Shown piece by piece: positions 48,813 to 59,700 of a stretch of DNA of 64,000 nucleotides. Below the pieces are notes generated by a model, which ran no database searches, was not told the DNA's origin, and saw nothing but the letters and a program-made list of their open reading frames with translations. This DNA is from Canna indica. Its lineage: Eukaryota > Streptophyta > Magnoliopsida > Zingiberales > Cannaceae. Both the position numbers and the translations under genes were made by a program. The first letter of the stretch is position 1. Every line of letters begins with the position of its first letter. The stretch is taken from NCBI GenBank assembly GCA_034359265.1, contig CP136890.1:67643501-67707500 (forward strand), in the 5' to 3' direction.

Positions 48813-48933
48813 TAAGATCTCTATGATGAGTTGCTATAGTGAATACACCTCTACTATGGCAGTAATCCACTGCATTGATGAGTTGCTGGAAGTATCTCAT
48901 TGCTTCATCTTCTTTTAACTTGCCATGGTTGAC
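48813..48933 (-). pseudogene. CIPK (CBL-interacting kinase) fragment, catalytic-loop exon
   Basis: After an AG acceptor at 48934-48935 the - strand exon reads [20 protein letters not shown], then [11 protein letters not shown], a short divergent insert, and HHRDL. This is kinase subdomains V-VIB of a CIPK (SnRK3), including the RYFQQLI.AVD.CHSRGV.HRDL pattern characteristic of the family. These cytosolic kinases are activated by calcium sensors of the CBL family. Element S inserted at the TAA that ends HRDL-K, and the next exon appears at 43190-43402. The insert between GVF and HHRDL and the loss of the rest of the gene make it a dead fragment. Confidence 0.8.
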
Positions 48934-49119
48934 CTATAAATTAAATAGAAGAACTTTTGCTTGAATACTCACTGCTGTAAATATATCCAGTAAAACTTGA
49001 AAGGCATTTCAATATTAAAATTGATATGACAGTAAATTTGAAGAATGATTTTTTATCATCATGTGTACTTGATGTTCAATCTCTACAATACCATATCCTG
49101 CAGAGCAAACATGGCCTAA

Positions 49120-49538
49120 GGGCATGTTTGTTTCATAGGATAAAGGAGGATAGGATAAGGGATGCACTAATATCCATTGTTTGTTTAGTGCATTGACTAG
49201 AAGAAAATGTGAATTGAAGAGTATAAAATTGAGAATATATCTGATGTACACCGGATTAAAAAAATTCATATCCAATCATTCCTCATTTATTATCCAATCC
49301 TATCATATCCAATGAAGCAAACATACCATAATTATGGTATGTTTGCTTCAATGGATAGGATTGGATATGATTGGATAATACATGAGGGTGGATTGGATAT
49401 AAATTTTTTAAATCCTGTATACACCGGATATAATATCAATTTTATACTCATTTTCTTCTAATCCATGTGCTAAGCAAACAATGAATATTAATTCATCTCT
49501 TATCATATTTCTCATTATCCTATGAAGCAAACATGCAC
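49120..49538. mobile_element. Tourist-like foldback MITE, TSD TAA
   Basis: This 419-bp palindromic element has ends GGGCATGTTTGTTTCATAGG and CCTATGAAGCAAACATGCAC, with TAA on both sides (49117-49119 and 49539-49541). The two arms pair over almost their full length with the centre near 49330. It inserted in element P. The open frame across it on the - strand is not a gene. Confidence 0.9.
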
Positions 49539-49541
49539 TAA

Positions 49542-50967
49542 CTTCATGACAATATCCTATGATTGTGATATATCATATAAGTTCAAAACAATTTCAGAAT
49601 TGAGATTTAAAATGATATGCAGCAGATAAAGAAACAATTTGCAGCACTAACATCACAATTTACAGTAGAAAAAAAATAAAATAGATGAAGTATGCCAACC
49701 TAGAGCAAGCCAAGCAAGTATCATGAATGCAACATCAACTTTACAAGATAACCCATCTGCAAGATACTTTTCTTGGAGTACTTGATGAATGTGAAGGTAG
49801 ATGAGAAACATGAAAATGCAACATGAGAAACATGAAACATCAACTTTACAAGATATATAACCCATATGCAAAATACTAAATGAAAATGCAGAATACGTAG
49901 ATGAACTTAAGCACAATACTGCATATGTAGTAGTGGCATGTTCAAACATATAGCTCAAAATGGGAACATGCTGCTTCATTGTGATAAGTCATATGTATAT
50001 ATATGAGGCTAACAAAGTTGCTTGATTCATCAAAAATCAAGTTTAAAACCACTACAAAAAAATAGAGGAAAACTGACCGCTTATTTTAAGAAAATTTGGC
50101 TCTTTTTTAAAACTAAAATTTCAATTTCAGGCCCTTCTAAAGGCATCCGTTATGGGATAAAAAAAAAAGAGGATATAAATTTAATAATGGCGCATGATTA
50201 ATGCGTTGGGTATTAATTACCTGGTGCATTCATTAATGCGCCGGGTATTAATACCTGGGTGCATTAATTAAATGTGTCGATTGTTAATACTCGAGTGCAT
50301 TAATTAAATGTGTCGGGTATTAATACCGAGTGCATTCTTTAATGCGCTGGATATTAATACCTAGTGCCATTAATAGTGCGCTGGGTATTAACTACCTGGT
50401 GCATATATTACCCGAGTATTATATTATAAATAAATATTATGGAGTATTATATATAATATAAATCCTAATGTATTTCATATTATATATTATAAACCCTAAT
50501 ATATATTATTAACATTATACTATATATTAGATTGGATAAATCATCAAAACCCGAATTGGATAAAGTGAATTGTGAAACGTCTATGCTAAAGTGAACTGTC
50601 AAACAATAACTCTCAAACAATAATAGAGTGGATAAATCATCAAAAATATCATTCAATAGTCAGAACAAAATTTTCTAGCCAATCCAAGTAGTCCAACTGC
50701 TATGACTAATGTTGATTAACTAATGCTATGACTAATGTTGATTAACTAAAGCATAGTGGGAACTAATGTTGTCTTTCATGCAAAACCCCCACAAGTACAT
50801 CTTGCGGCTATATTTTTGCTTATTAAGGCATTGGAAAAACATTTCGCAAGCACCACAATTTAGAAAGCATAATGTATAGACAAGTGTATTTCACAAAGTA
50901 CAAACAAAGTGACAAAAACAACATGAAACTACTAGAACTAGGATTCAGGGGATCTTAGCATGCTGCA
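49542..50967. other. Element P spacer without recognised gene
   Basis: AT-rich sequence. A short stretch of GTGCATTAATTAATGCGCCGG-like direct and inverted repeats with a TTAATACC core lies at 50185-50410. Around 49690-49870 a 50-bp block with AACTTTACAAGATA is duplicated. No domain could be recognised in the open frame at 49653-49979. Confidence 0.4.
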
Positions 50968-51027
50968 TCAACAAATAGTTACTTCTTGTCGATAAATATA
51001 TTCATCAATAAGCATGAAATAATATAC

Positions 51028-52744
51028 CTGGAAGTGAGGATCATAAGAAACAATGGTACGTTCATCCCAATCCAAACAACCAAAAAAAATGTTCCAAATA
51101 CCATCCTTGTTCTGGTAATGTGCACATCTATGGTTTAAGACAATATCACCAAGAACCTTAATGCCCACTTCATGGAAACTCTTCACAAGGCATTTCAGTT
51201 CTTCCATGCTTTCGTATCTGGATGTTTCCACCATATGAACTATTACTACTAGATGTCATTGATTCCTAAAATTAGAATTTTATGACCCGAATGTATCCAC
51301 CCGAATTTTAACATGAATAAGTAAAGAAAAATATAGAGTTGTGGACCACTAAATAGACAGACACTACAAAAGACTGTAAGATTTCATTTTCTTGAAAGTG
51401 GAAATGGATGCACTAAAATCTAGCAAAAATTATTCGGACTAGTTAACATCAAAACCTACATATTAAATTACTCTCCACACCCAAGTCAATTCAACTATTT
51501 TACTTTATATAGTACAACTATGGCATGATAAGAATAGTACCTGGAATTTAGATTGTATAAATCCTTTGGCACGAGCCTTCAGGAGATACAGACTCTGTAG
51601 GTGGTGGTAACCAGAGCACTGTAAATCCTAGTGAGGACAATTCTTTAGTTTTGGCACTAAGCTCAGAATACCACCTTCTTGAATTGAGTCTCAGTTCCTG
51701 TTGGCTGTTTATGTGCAATATTGCTCTTAGCAATTTCAATAGTTGAGCTGCTCTCTCTTCCAATAGGGACATAGAAACTAGTTCCCATGTTATTTATCCA
51801 TGTGTATTCATTAAGCTTGAGAACGAAAAAAATACCTGAAGTTTCTTTATCCACCAGAAATAATCCCCAACTACCAATACTATCTGCTTTTGGCTACAAA
51901 AGAAATAAATATATTTTGAGCAAACGGTTAAAAAGAAAATTAATGCTTACATATAAATGAAACTAACTCGTGTAAATGGGCCCTTGACCAAAGTATGGAT
52001 TGAAGCTGTAACAAGCAAGCATACTTGGAGTACTCGTGTTTCAAATATAGCATCAAGAAAATAATTCCACCATGCCCAGATCTAGCAACTTGTCTTTTAA
52101 AATATATAGTGTAAATATATCCTCCTGAGGAGGAGGACCCGTCAAAACTTTGTGTCCAACACTAAGACCTCAAAGGTGGAAATGACTTTTAAATAATAGA
52201 GAAAAAGCAAGATGGGTAAAGTTTATAAGCAATTTTATACTATTGGGATAGAAAAATAGAATAGAAGCAGATAAACTACAAGGTCAATCTATTGATCTTT
52301 TTAAATCATTACATTGACATCACTTTTTAACTCTATATTCTAAATAGAATAGCATATTAAAATTTAAAATCATGGCAGAAGAATATTCATATTTCAAATA
52401 AGCTAAATCATCTTACTTCTCTTTACATGTAATAAAGTTTGAAGGACTTTTCGCCTAAATATTTTGGTTGCTGGTGGATGGAATTACTCATTTCCTACCA
52501 TCATTCTTACAAACACCCCAGTGAACTTAACATCACCAGGAAGATCAGTGATAAATTGTATAATTTTCTTATTGGTGTCATCACCTTTCCGCACAGAAAC
52601 TGTCGTAAAGTTGGTAACCAATACTTGTTTTGAGATAGAAATTTCTTCAAAAAATTGAGGAATGCGTCTATTTTTCATCATGGTATCTCTAACTTCTATA
52701 GCATAGTCCTTTTGTTTGGAACTAGATCCTTCAGCTTTCGACAA
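51028..52744 (-). pseudogene. Plastid-type alpha-amylase (AMY3-like), captured gene fragment of three exons
   Basis: Three - strand exons are visible. Exon 52744-52484 carries RRIPQFFEEISISKQVLV, then SVRKG and FITDLPGDVKFTGVF, part of the N-terminal starch-binding region. Exon 51893-51541 carries FFVLKLNEYTWINNMGTSFY, a deletion that removes the usual GFNWES motif, then RRWYSELSAKTKELSSLGFT, VLWLPPPTESVSPEG and, after a one-base deletion, PKDLYNLNS. Exon 51217-51028 carries MEELKCLVKSFHEVGIKVLG and DIVLNHRCAH, GH13 region I. Splice junctions after LNS and PHFQ fit the family. AMY3 enzymes degrade starch in chloroplasts. The remaining (alpha/beta)8 barrel with the catalytic Asp and Glu is absent. 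Confidence 0.88.
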
Positions 52745-53029
52745 CAGTAGGCTGAATATCTAGTTCAAAGCCCCTAAAGATACAGAAAAAATGGTTCTAT
52801 CATTAACGGACAAAGATCAATCATCTCCACAGTGAGGTGCATCAAAACTTATGAGAAATTCAATGGCTTAATTGACTATGCTGGCTTTCACAAATCAAGC
52901 TTATGAAAAGCCATCTAAGATTAGAAAGTTGTTGAAAAGATAACAAAGAGTTGCAATTGAACTCAAAGAATTTGATTTATTGCAGAGCACCACATACTCC
53001 TTAGACAGAGAGAAGAGAACATGATCCTG

Positions 53030-53260
53030 AGGATGGATGAGAAGACCAAACATTTAAATTCTGTCATTGGGGGAAACAAGTGTGCATGAACCATTACCAA
53101 AAAGCTGAATTCAGTGACTCCAGCAAAGGAGATCGCCATTGAAGCACCAGAGAGGGCGAGCTCGCCAAGGTGGCTGACGAGCAACAAATTGGCTGCTATT
53201 AGTAGCCCAACCAACCACAACTACCCCCTTGATCCACTCTTCAACCCTACTTCACTCCAC
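53030..53260 (-). pseudogene. MATE-family transporter, N-terminal fragment
   Basis: On the - strand, after a stop, LWLVGLLIAANLL joins directly to LVSHLGELALSGASMAISFA and GVTEFSF. These are the first two membrane helices of plant MATE (DTX) exporters, where the usual text between them, including the QYxLQxxSVMFVG stretch, is deleted. MATE proteins export organic acids, alkaloids or flavonoids across plasma or vacuolar membranes by proton antiport. Only about 60 residues of a protein of about 490 remain. It is the second of four host fragments in element P and has the same orientation as the amylase fragment. Confidence 0.75.
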
Positions 53261-53518
53261 CCATCACCGCAGCTGAAGCCTAGAATCAGAGGAGAATCAA
53301 GAATTGGCTTTTCCATCCACTTGTAAGCAGCAAAGGATGAGAAATAGGGTTAGGCCAGGTTTTCGGAGGAGATGAGAAAGGGAGCTGTGGGAAAAAAGAG
53401 AGAAAAGTTAGCATACATATTATTGATGGCCATTCCTACACAATTTGTAAACCAAAATCAGCTTAGATAACATAAAGAGAAAATAGTTGGGTGACGGTAG
53501 AAAACTGATTATTGCTTA

Positions 53519-53592
53519 CCAATAACTTATCAATAAGGTCTCTTGCTTCAGGTGTCAAAGATTCAAGAAGCTTGAGGTATCTTGCAATGATT
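53519..53592 (-). pseudogene. Possible captured exon with kinase-like C-lobe motif
   Basis: The - strand frame reads RYLKLLESLTPEARDLIDKL and ends at LL before a GT. SLTPEARDLIDKLL resembles subdomain XI of protein kinases (LSPEA.DLI.KLL). The stretch is too short to assign and could be chance. Confidence 0.25.
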
Positions 53593-54600
53593 CTTTGGAA
53601 AATAAGTCATTCAAAGTCATTTTTCCCTGGGTCAAAATTTATTGTTTAGCTATCAATTTTTCATAATAAATTAAGAAGACTAGATGCAAATGCAATTGTC
53701 AAGTTTGAGAGGTTCTACATTTTCCTGAATCAGATTATGCGTCATTGTTTAAATATTTCAACTTTGCAAATGTGTTGTGATTATATCAAAAATTTGTGGT
53801 AGTGTTATAAGACGAGTTTTAGTTTTTGGACAAGCATTATCTGCCTCCAACTTCAATCTTTCACCCAAGCTCAAAACACATAGAAAAGTAAAGCAATAAA
53901 TCATTTCTTGCCCAAAATGATTAGAATTATTTTATACCTAAACTATGATTCGACGGTATACATGTTGAGGTTGCCTTACCTATAATTGTTGAGACAAATG
54001 GAGGTCAAAATTCAGGTAGACCTATAATATTGTCTTCAAGGTAAATTAAGGGCAAAAAGAATAGAATCCAAACAGAGGACTCAACAAGTTGAATGTATTT
54101 TGTCTCAGTCCTTATTTTGGTATCATCCTGAAGTAACCTGTTAAAGGACAAGAACAACAACTCCGTGTTTTGTCCCTAAACATAAATTCAAACACAAAGT
54201 TCCACTTGTTTTAGCAACTAGAAGGATCACAACTGCGATCATTTTAGAACATCGACACTCTAATAAAGTGAACCTCGACACACAAAGTGGGATCATTTTA
54301 GAACGTTGACAGAATCGTTTCCCTACCACTTCTCATGGACAGCTGAGAAATTCCTATATATGCAGAAAGAACTAGGTCTTATTGTTTGATTAACAACATG
54401 TTAAGAGCAGAAAGATAAATTCAATGATTTTATTCATTTAAATTTTTAAAGGCATCTTGTGAAAGAAATTTCTGGTTGGAACTTGTGAAAAGCTATAACA
54501 TAATAGTCTATTTTTTTACTAATGTCAATTCAAATCTATACTGTGGAAGCAAATACCAAAAACGTCAAACAATCCAAAGCAATAGATAAAGTGATCCAAA
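53593..54600. other. Element P spacer without recognised gene
   Basis: AT-rich sequence between the MATE and apyrase fragments. A duplicated GATCATTTTAGAACATCGACA-type block occurs at about 54233-54310. I see no domain here. Confidence 0.35.
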
Positions 54601-54636
54601 TGAACATTAAAGGAGAAGTAGAACCGCGTAGATGTA

Positions 54637-55140
54637 CCATTAATGGACGAAGCCCACTCATTCCGGAACATGAATCCAGATGACCTAAGTGCTTGCCTGT
54701 AGGACTCCAAGATTGCCATCCTCACTCTCAATGGAAATCTTCCCAACCCTCCGTTCTCAATCAACCGCACCTTCATCGTCTTCCACTCCGCTCCAGGCAC
54801 TCTCCACTATGCAAACTCCAGCAGCACTCGACGATCAACCTTTCGGCCTTCTTCGGCATTTCCACGAACGCACCCAACCCGGTCATGACTTGCGTCGATA
54901 CCGACCCCTTACCATTGAAGCCAATGAAGGGGATCTGCCCCTCATTGAGGAACTCGAAGATGTGGATTCGGGGCCAGAGTCAATGACGATGCCGAAACCC
55001 TTGGGGCGGGGAATGTCGAAGTGGGAGGAGACGTGCGCACGCCCGGCAGCGACGAATAGGTAGAATAGAAAAGGGAGGATGAGGAGGCCAGCTGCGAGTA
55101 TCCAGCGGTGGTCGCCACTGCCGCAAAGGGAAGGTCGGGC
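54637..55140 (-). pseudogene. Apyrase (GDA1/CD39 family), N-terminal exon fragment
   Basis: On the - strand it reads DHRWILAAGLLILPFLFYLF, a membrane anchor, then DIPRPKGFGIVIDSG. A small deletion removes the STGS/T residues of apyrase conserved region 1 and shifts the frame. The shifted frame then gives RIHIFEFLNEGQIPFIGFNG and KGSVSTQVM. A second break leads into RVPGAEWKTMKVRLIENGGL, ILESYRQALRSSGFMFRNEW and ASSING before a GT donor. These are typical of plant endo-apyrases, which hydrolyse NTPs and NDPs in the Golgi or outside the cell. Regions 2-5 are partly or wholly missing. With ACR1 damaged it cannot be active. Confidence 0.85.
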
Positions 55141-55359
55141 AAAATGGAAAATGCAATAAATTGAACCTAACAATAATAAAGTAAAATTGATTTCAAATTG
55201 GAGATTGACACTTGCCACGTGTAAAGTTAGGGCAAGATTGATATTTGTCATTATTAATATGTAATGAAAATAAAGTTAGGGTAAAATTGCCTCGTTTGAA
55301 GTTAAGGTAAGATTGATATTAATTAGGGCAGTGTTGACTATACATACACTACTAGAAAC

Positions 55360-55650
55360 TTGATCTTCAGCAACGGCTATCAGCAACGCCCGCTCAAGCC
55401 GTTGCTATTTGCAACGGCATTCTTACGGCCGCTCGAGCCGTTGCAGATATCTATATCTGCGACGGTGTTCTAACGAAAAACTGAACCGTTGCGGATTATT
55501 TTAATTATCAGCAACGACTTTCTGACGGAAAGGCGAGCCGTTGCTGATTTTTTAATCTTCAGCAACGGCTTACTAACGGATAAGTGAGCCGTTGCTGATG
55601 ATAACTTATCAGCAACGGCGTTCTAACGGGCGAGTGAGCCGTTGCTGATA
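55360..55650. repeat. Subterminal hairpin repeats, 5' end of element R
   Basis: About seven inverted units of the form TCAGCAACGGC ... GCCGTTGCTGA, each able to form a short stem with a loop of about 20 bases. The 3' counterpart is at 62155-62540. These are the presumed binding sites of the second-gene protein. Confidence 0.9.
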
Positions 55651-55696
55651 AGTTTATATAGGGCACGCTCTCGCGCCCGACCCTTCTTCCTCCCGC

Positions 55697-55818
55697 TGCT
55701 GCCGCCGCCGCTCCTGCCGACGCCTCTCGCCGCTGCTGCCGCCGCCGCTCCTGCCGACGCCTCTCGCCGCTGCTGCCGCTGCTGCCGACGCCTCTCGCCG
55801 CCGCTGCCGCTGCTGCCG
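55697..55818. repeat. GC-rich tandem repeat in the element R leader
   Basis: Three copies of GCCGACGCCTCTCGCCG, spaced 37 and 31 bp, are embedded in CTGCTGCCG runs. Any open frame across it is low-complexity alanine/proline and unlikely to be a protein. The leader region of element S at 48235-48410 has similar composition. Confidence 0.75.
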
Positions 55819-56128
55819 GTATGTTGATCGGCCGGCCGGCTCTCTCTATGTTTCGGCCGGAGATGTTAAAATCTGACCGAAACCCTATTTCTAGGGTTTC
55901 GGCCGGCGGCGGTCGGCCTATGGCCGCCGCCGGACCTACTACAGTGGCCGGACAGTGTGTCCGGCCACTGTACGCCGGCGCCGGAGGGTGGACTCCGGCG
56001 CCGAAATTTATATATATATATATATTATTGTTTTGAAATTGTTAGTTAATTATTTTATAATTGTTAATTAATTGTTTAGATTAATTGTTTAATTTGTTAG
56101 ATTAATTATTAGGGTTTAAATTAATTTC

Positions 56129-56313
56129 CGACGCGCGCCGGAATCGTCCACTTCGGACGCGCGCAGGAATCGTCCAATTCGGACGCGCGCAGGAATCGTC
56201 CAATTCGGACGCGCGCCGGAATCGTCCAATTCGGACTCGCGCCGGAATCGTCCACTTCGGACTCGCGCCGGAATCGTCCACTTCGGACGCGCGCCGAAAT
56301 CGTCCAATATGGA
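56129..56313. repeat. 26-bp tandem array (seven copies) in element R
   Basis: The word AATCGTCCA occurs at 56142, 56168, 56194, 56220, 56246, 56272 and 56298, an exact 26-bp period. Each unit has an inverted GTCC...GGAC pair around a short centre and a CGCGCCG joint. Three diverged copies are at the matching place in element S. Long open frames on the - strand across it follow from the period and are not genes. Confidence 0.9.
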
Positions 56314-56514
56314 CTCGAACTGTCTCGAAACATTTAGAAAATAATTATCCATCCGACGAGTTGATATGTTTCACGTACGCATCGACGAATCGGATATGAT
56401 TTAGCAAAACCTTAGATCCGTTCAGGAATTGTATGTTCGTGTAAAAGAAGTAGATGATCTTTTATACGACGTACAATTCTTGAATTATCCCTGATTGGAC
56501 AATTTGAGAATATA

Positions 56515-56704
56515 GTTATTTGTACTGCACTTACGTTTTTATTTTAACTGTTAACTAATTATTCTAAAATTCGGCAACATCTCTCTTGTTCTCCGATACG
56601 CGCCCAGATGATATGCGTATTCGGAGAACTGTAGGGAGATGCTGTCGAAATTTAGAATAATAAGTTAACAGTTAAAATAAAAACGTAAGTGCAGTACGAA
56701 TAAC
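56515..56704. repeat. 190-bp imperfect palindrome upstream of element R transposase
   Basis: The left arm starts GTTATTTGTACTGCACTTAC and the right arm ends GTAAGTGCAGTACGAATAAC. Pairing extends inward through GTTAACAGTTAAAA and GAGATG blocks to GTTCTCCGAATACGC stems at the tip near 56610. It ends 74 bp before the transposase ATG. Sister palindromes lie at 47506-47689 and 63349-63538. Confidence 0.9.
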
Positions 56705-56778
56705 ATAAATCCCGAATGGAATAGGACAATCTCACCTAAAGACATTAACCAAAGAAATTGTCATTGATTGACAGAATC

Positions 56779-59700
56779 ATGTCGGCTGATCGAAGTTGGA
56801 TGTACCGACGTCTTGATCGTGGAGCTTTAACGAATGAGTTTCGATTAGGCGTAACGTACTTCCTAAATTTCGCCTATTCGAATCGGAATTTCGTCAGCAT
56901 GGGTGATCAAATTCGATGTCCGTGCCGCATTTGTTCAAATGGACGATTTTTGGATCGGGAGACTGTCACTCTGCATCTATATACCAAAGGATATGCACCA
57001 AGATATTTTCTATGGACTTGTCACGGGGAGTCACGCGAAGTCGGGACGTCGAGCAATCCTGTCGTTCAGACATATGGTGAATCTTCCTCTGCTGGTGCTT
57101 CTTCATCCGGTCAATGTAATCCCTATAGAACTATGATACTTGATAGTCTTGGGGGTCAATTCCGCCTGAATGATAATGTTGATCGGCCAGTTCTTCAGAC
57201 ATCAGTCCCACCAGATACTACAGTGGTTGATATCACAGAAGTAGGGGCTGCGGTAGAGATTGAATTACCGAATAAAGAAGCTGCAGAATTTTACGAGATG
57301 TTGAAAGATGCCGATGAACCTTTGTATGAGAATTGTCCTAAATACACTAGGTTTTCAGCAATGACACAGCTCTTAAACATCAAGGCCGATTGTAATATCA
57401 GCGGAGTTGCGTATGATCGGATTGCTGGATTGATTAATGGAATGCTGCCTACTGATAACAAGTTTGAGCCTACTTTTTATAAGACTAAAAAGCTAATGAG
57501 AAAATTGGGGCTTGGGTACGAAAAAATACACGCGTGCCAAAATAACTGCATTTTATATTATAAAGAAAATGCGCAGTTGGATAAATGCCCTGTATGTCAA
57601 CACCCTCGTTACAAGGAGAAGAAATCGGTCCGACAGAAAAATATCCCGTTTAAGGTGCTTCGGTATTTTCCACTAACACCGAGGCTTCAAAGATTATTCA
57701 TGTCGGAAAAGACAGCCCCCTACATGAGTTGGCATGCAAGAAGTCGTGATGATACAGTAATGACTCATCCATCTGACAGTGAAGCATGGAAACATTTGGA
57801 TACATGTTATCCTTCATTTGCTATGGATAGTAGAAATATCAGATTGGGATTGTGCACAGATGGTTTTAATCCGTTTGGACATTCTGCAACTCCTTATTCA
57901 GTTTGGCCAGTGCTGCTGACAGTTTATAATTTGCCACCGTCAATGTGCATGAAAGATGAATTTATTTATCTTTCGATGATTATTCCGGATCCTAAGGGTC
58001 CGCGAAAAGAAATTGACATATTTCTCAGACCCTTGATAGATGAATTGAAAACATTGTGGACTGAGGGAGCTGTCACTTATGATTGTCATCGGAAGCAAAA
58101 CTTCAATTTAAAGGCCGCGGTCTTGTGGACAATCAATGATTTCCCCGCGTACGGCATGTTGTCGGGTTGGAGCAGTCACGGCCGACTCTCTTGCCCGTAT
58201 TGTATGGAACACTCTAAATCAATCAGTCTTCAGAACGGACGAAAAATCTCATTCTTTGATTGTCATCGTCGATTCCTACCGGTTCATTACCAGTATCGAA
58301 GGAATCGTAATAAATTTACTAAGGGCAGAGTCGAAAGAGATGGGCCACCACCGATGTTGTCTGGTGAACAAATGTTAGCACGTGTTTCAGCACTTCCAGG
58401 TATAGTATTTGGTCGCAATGAAAGAGTGTCAGGTTTTGGCCAAACACACAACTGGGTGAAAAAAAGTATCTTTTGGGAATTGCCTTATTGGAGTTCATTA
58501 TTGATTCGACATAATTTAGATGTCATGCACATTGAAAAAAATGTGTTTGATAATATTTTCAACACTGTGATGGATATTTCTGAAAAAACTAAAGATAATA
58601 TCAAAGCCCGACATGATCTGAAAATACTTTGTAAAAGACCAGAGTTGGAGTTACAAGAGGTCAACGGACGATATCTGAAACCGAATGCCCTATATGTGTT
58701 AAATAAACAACAGATCAAAGATGTTTGTCAATGGGTAAAAAAACTCAGATTACCCGATGGATATGCTTCAAACTTATCTCGATGTGTGAACGTCGATGAT
58801 TGCAAAATATCAGGGATGAAGAGCCATGATTGTCATGTATTCATGCAGAGATTACTTCCGATCGCATTTCGAGATCTTCTACCTGATAATATTTGGGGTC
58901 CGTTGACTGAATTAAGTATGTTTTTTAGAAGCATCTGTGCAAATGTCCTTCGAGTCGAAGATATGTCAACACTTGAAAATAATATTGTTGAAATCATATG
59001 CAAGCTGGAGCAGTTTTTCCCTCCTGCATTTTTTGACTCGATGGAGCATCTACCGATACACTTGGCATACGAGGCACGAGTTGGTGGCCCCGTTCAATAT
59101 CGTTGGATGTACTTATTTGAAAGATACATGAATCGTCTGAAGAAAAAAGTAAAGAACACCGCAGCTGTTGAAGGATCAATATCTGAATCGTATATCATCC
59201 AAGAAATTTCAACATTCTGCTCATTTTACTTTGAATCGACTGTACAGACAAGATTTGATCGTCTTCCACGTAACGACGACGGGGGTGTTCGACATTCAGA
59301 TGGACGTTTAAATATATTTTGTCACTCTGGTCGTGCTTTTGGTTCTCGTCCATCTCGACACTTAAGCGATGAAGAGTATCATTTGGCACACTTGTATGTA
59401 TTACTCAATTATCCAGAGATTGAACAATTCATTGAAATATTTGACATTGAGATGGTGCAAAAATAATCTATTCACAACGATCAAGAATTGGAGACATTAC
59501 GGAATCGTGATTTCCCTTCTTGGATTCAGACTTACAGTAAAGATCACAGAGCTGAAATAGATGAAAAAATATTTGAGTTTGTTAGTGGACCGTCGCGACT
59601 TGTGTCGTGCTATAGTGGATATTTTGTTAACGGGTATAAATTTCACACGGTTGAATATTCATCTACAAAAAAGACGATGAATGCTGGGGTCTGCGTGAAA

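Noticed and set aside
50185..50410. Repeated GTGCATTAATTAATGCGCCGG-like text considered as a separate mobile element
   Set aside because: No terminal inverted repeats or target duplication could be found. It is recorded only as local repeats in the P spacer.
53114..53326. + strand open frame of 70 residues opposite the MATE fragment
   Set aside because: The opposite strand encodes recognisable MATE helices. This frame is its shadow.
54689..55063. + strand open frame of 124 residues opposite the apyrase fragment
   Set aside because: The - strand encodes conserved apyrase text in three pieces. The + frame shows no domain.
55642..55827. Alanine/proline-rich open frame in the element R leader
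   Set aside because: It is a GC-rich triplet tandem repeat. It is not in frame with any gene and not conserved as protein in S.
56116..56352. - strand open frames with repeated SGRFRRES/DDSGARP-like units
   Set aside because: They are the translation of the 26-bp tandem array and have no independent support.
58485..59389. - strand open frames opposite the Tnp2 transposase
   Set aside because: They are shadows of the + strand coding sequence with no domains of their own.
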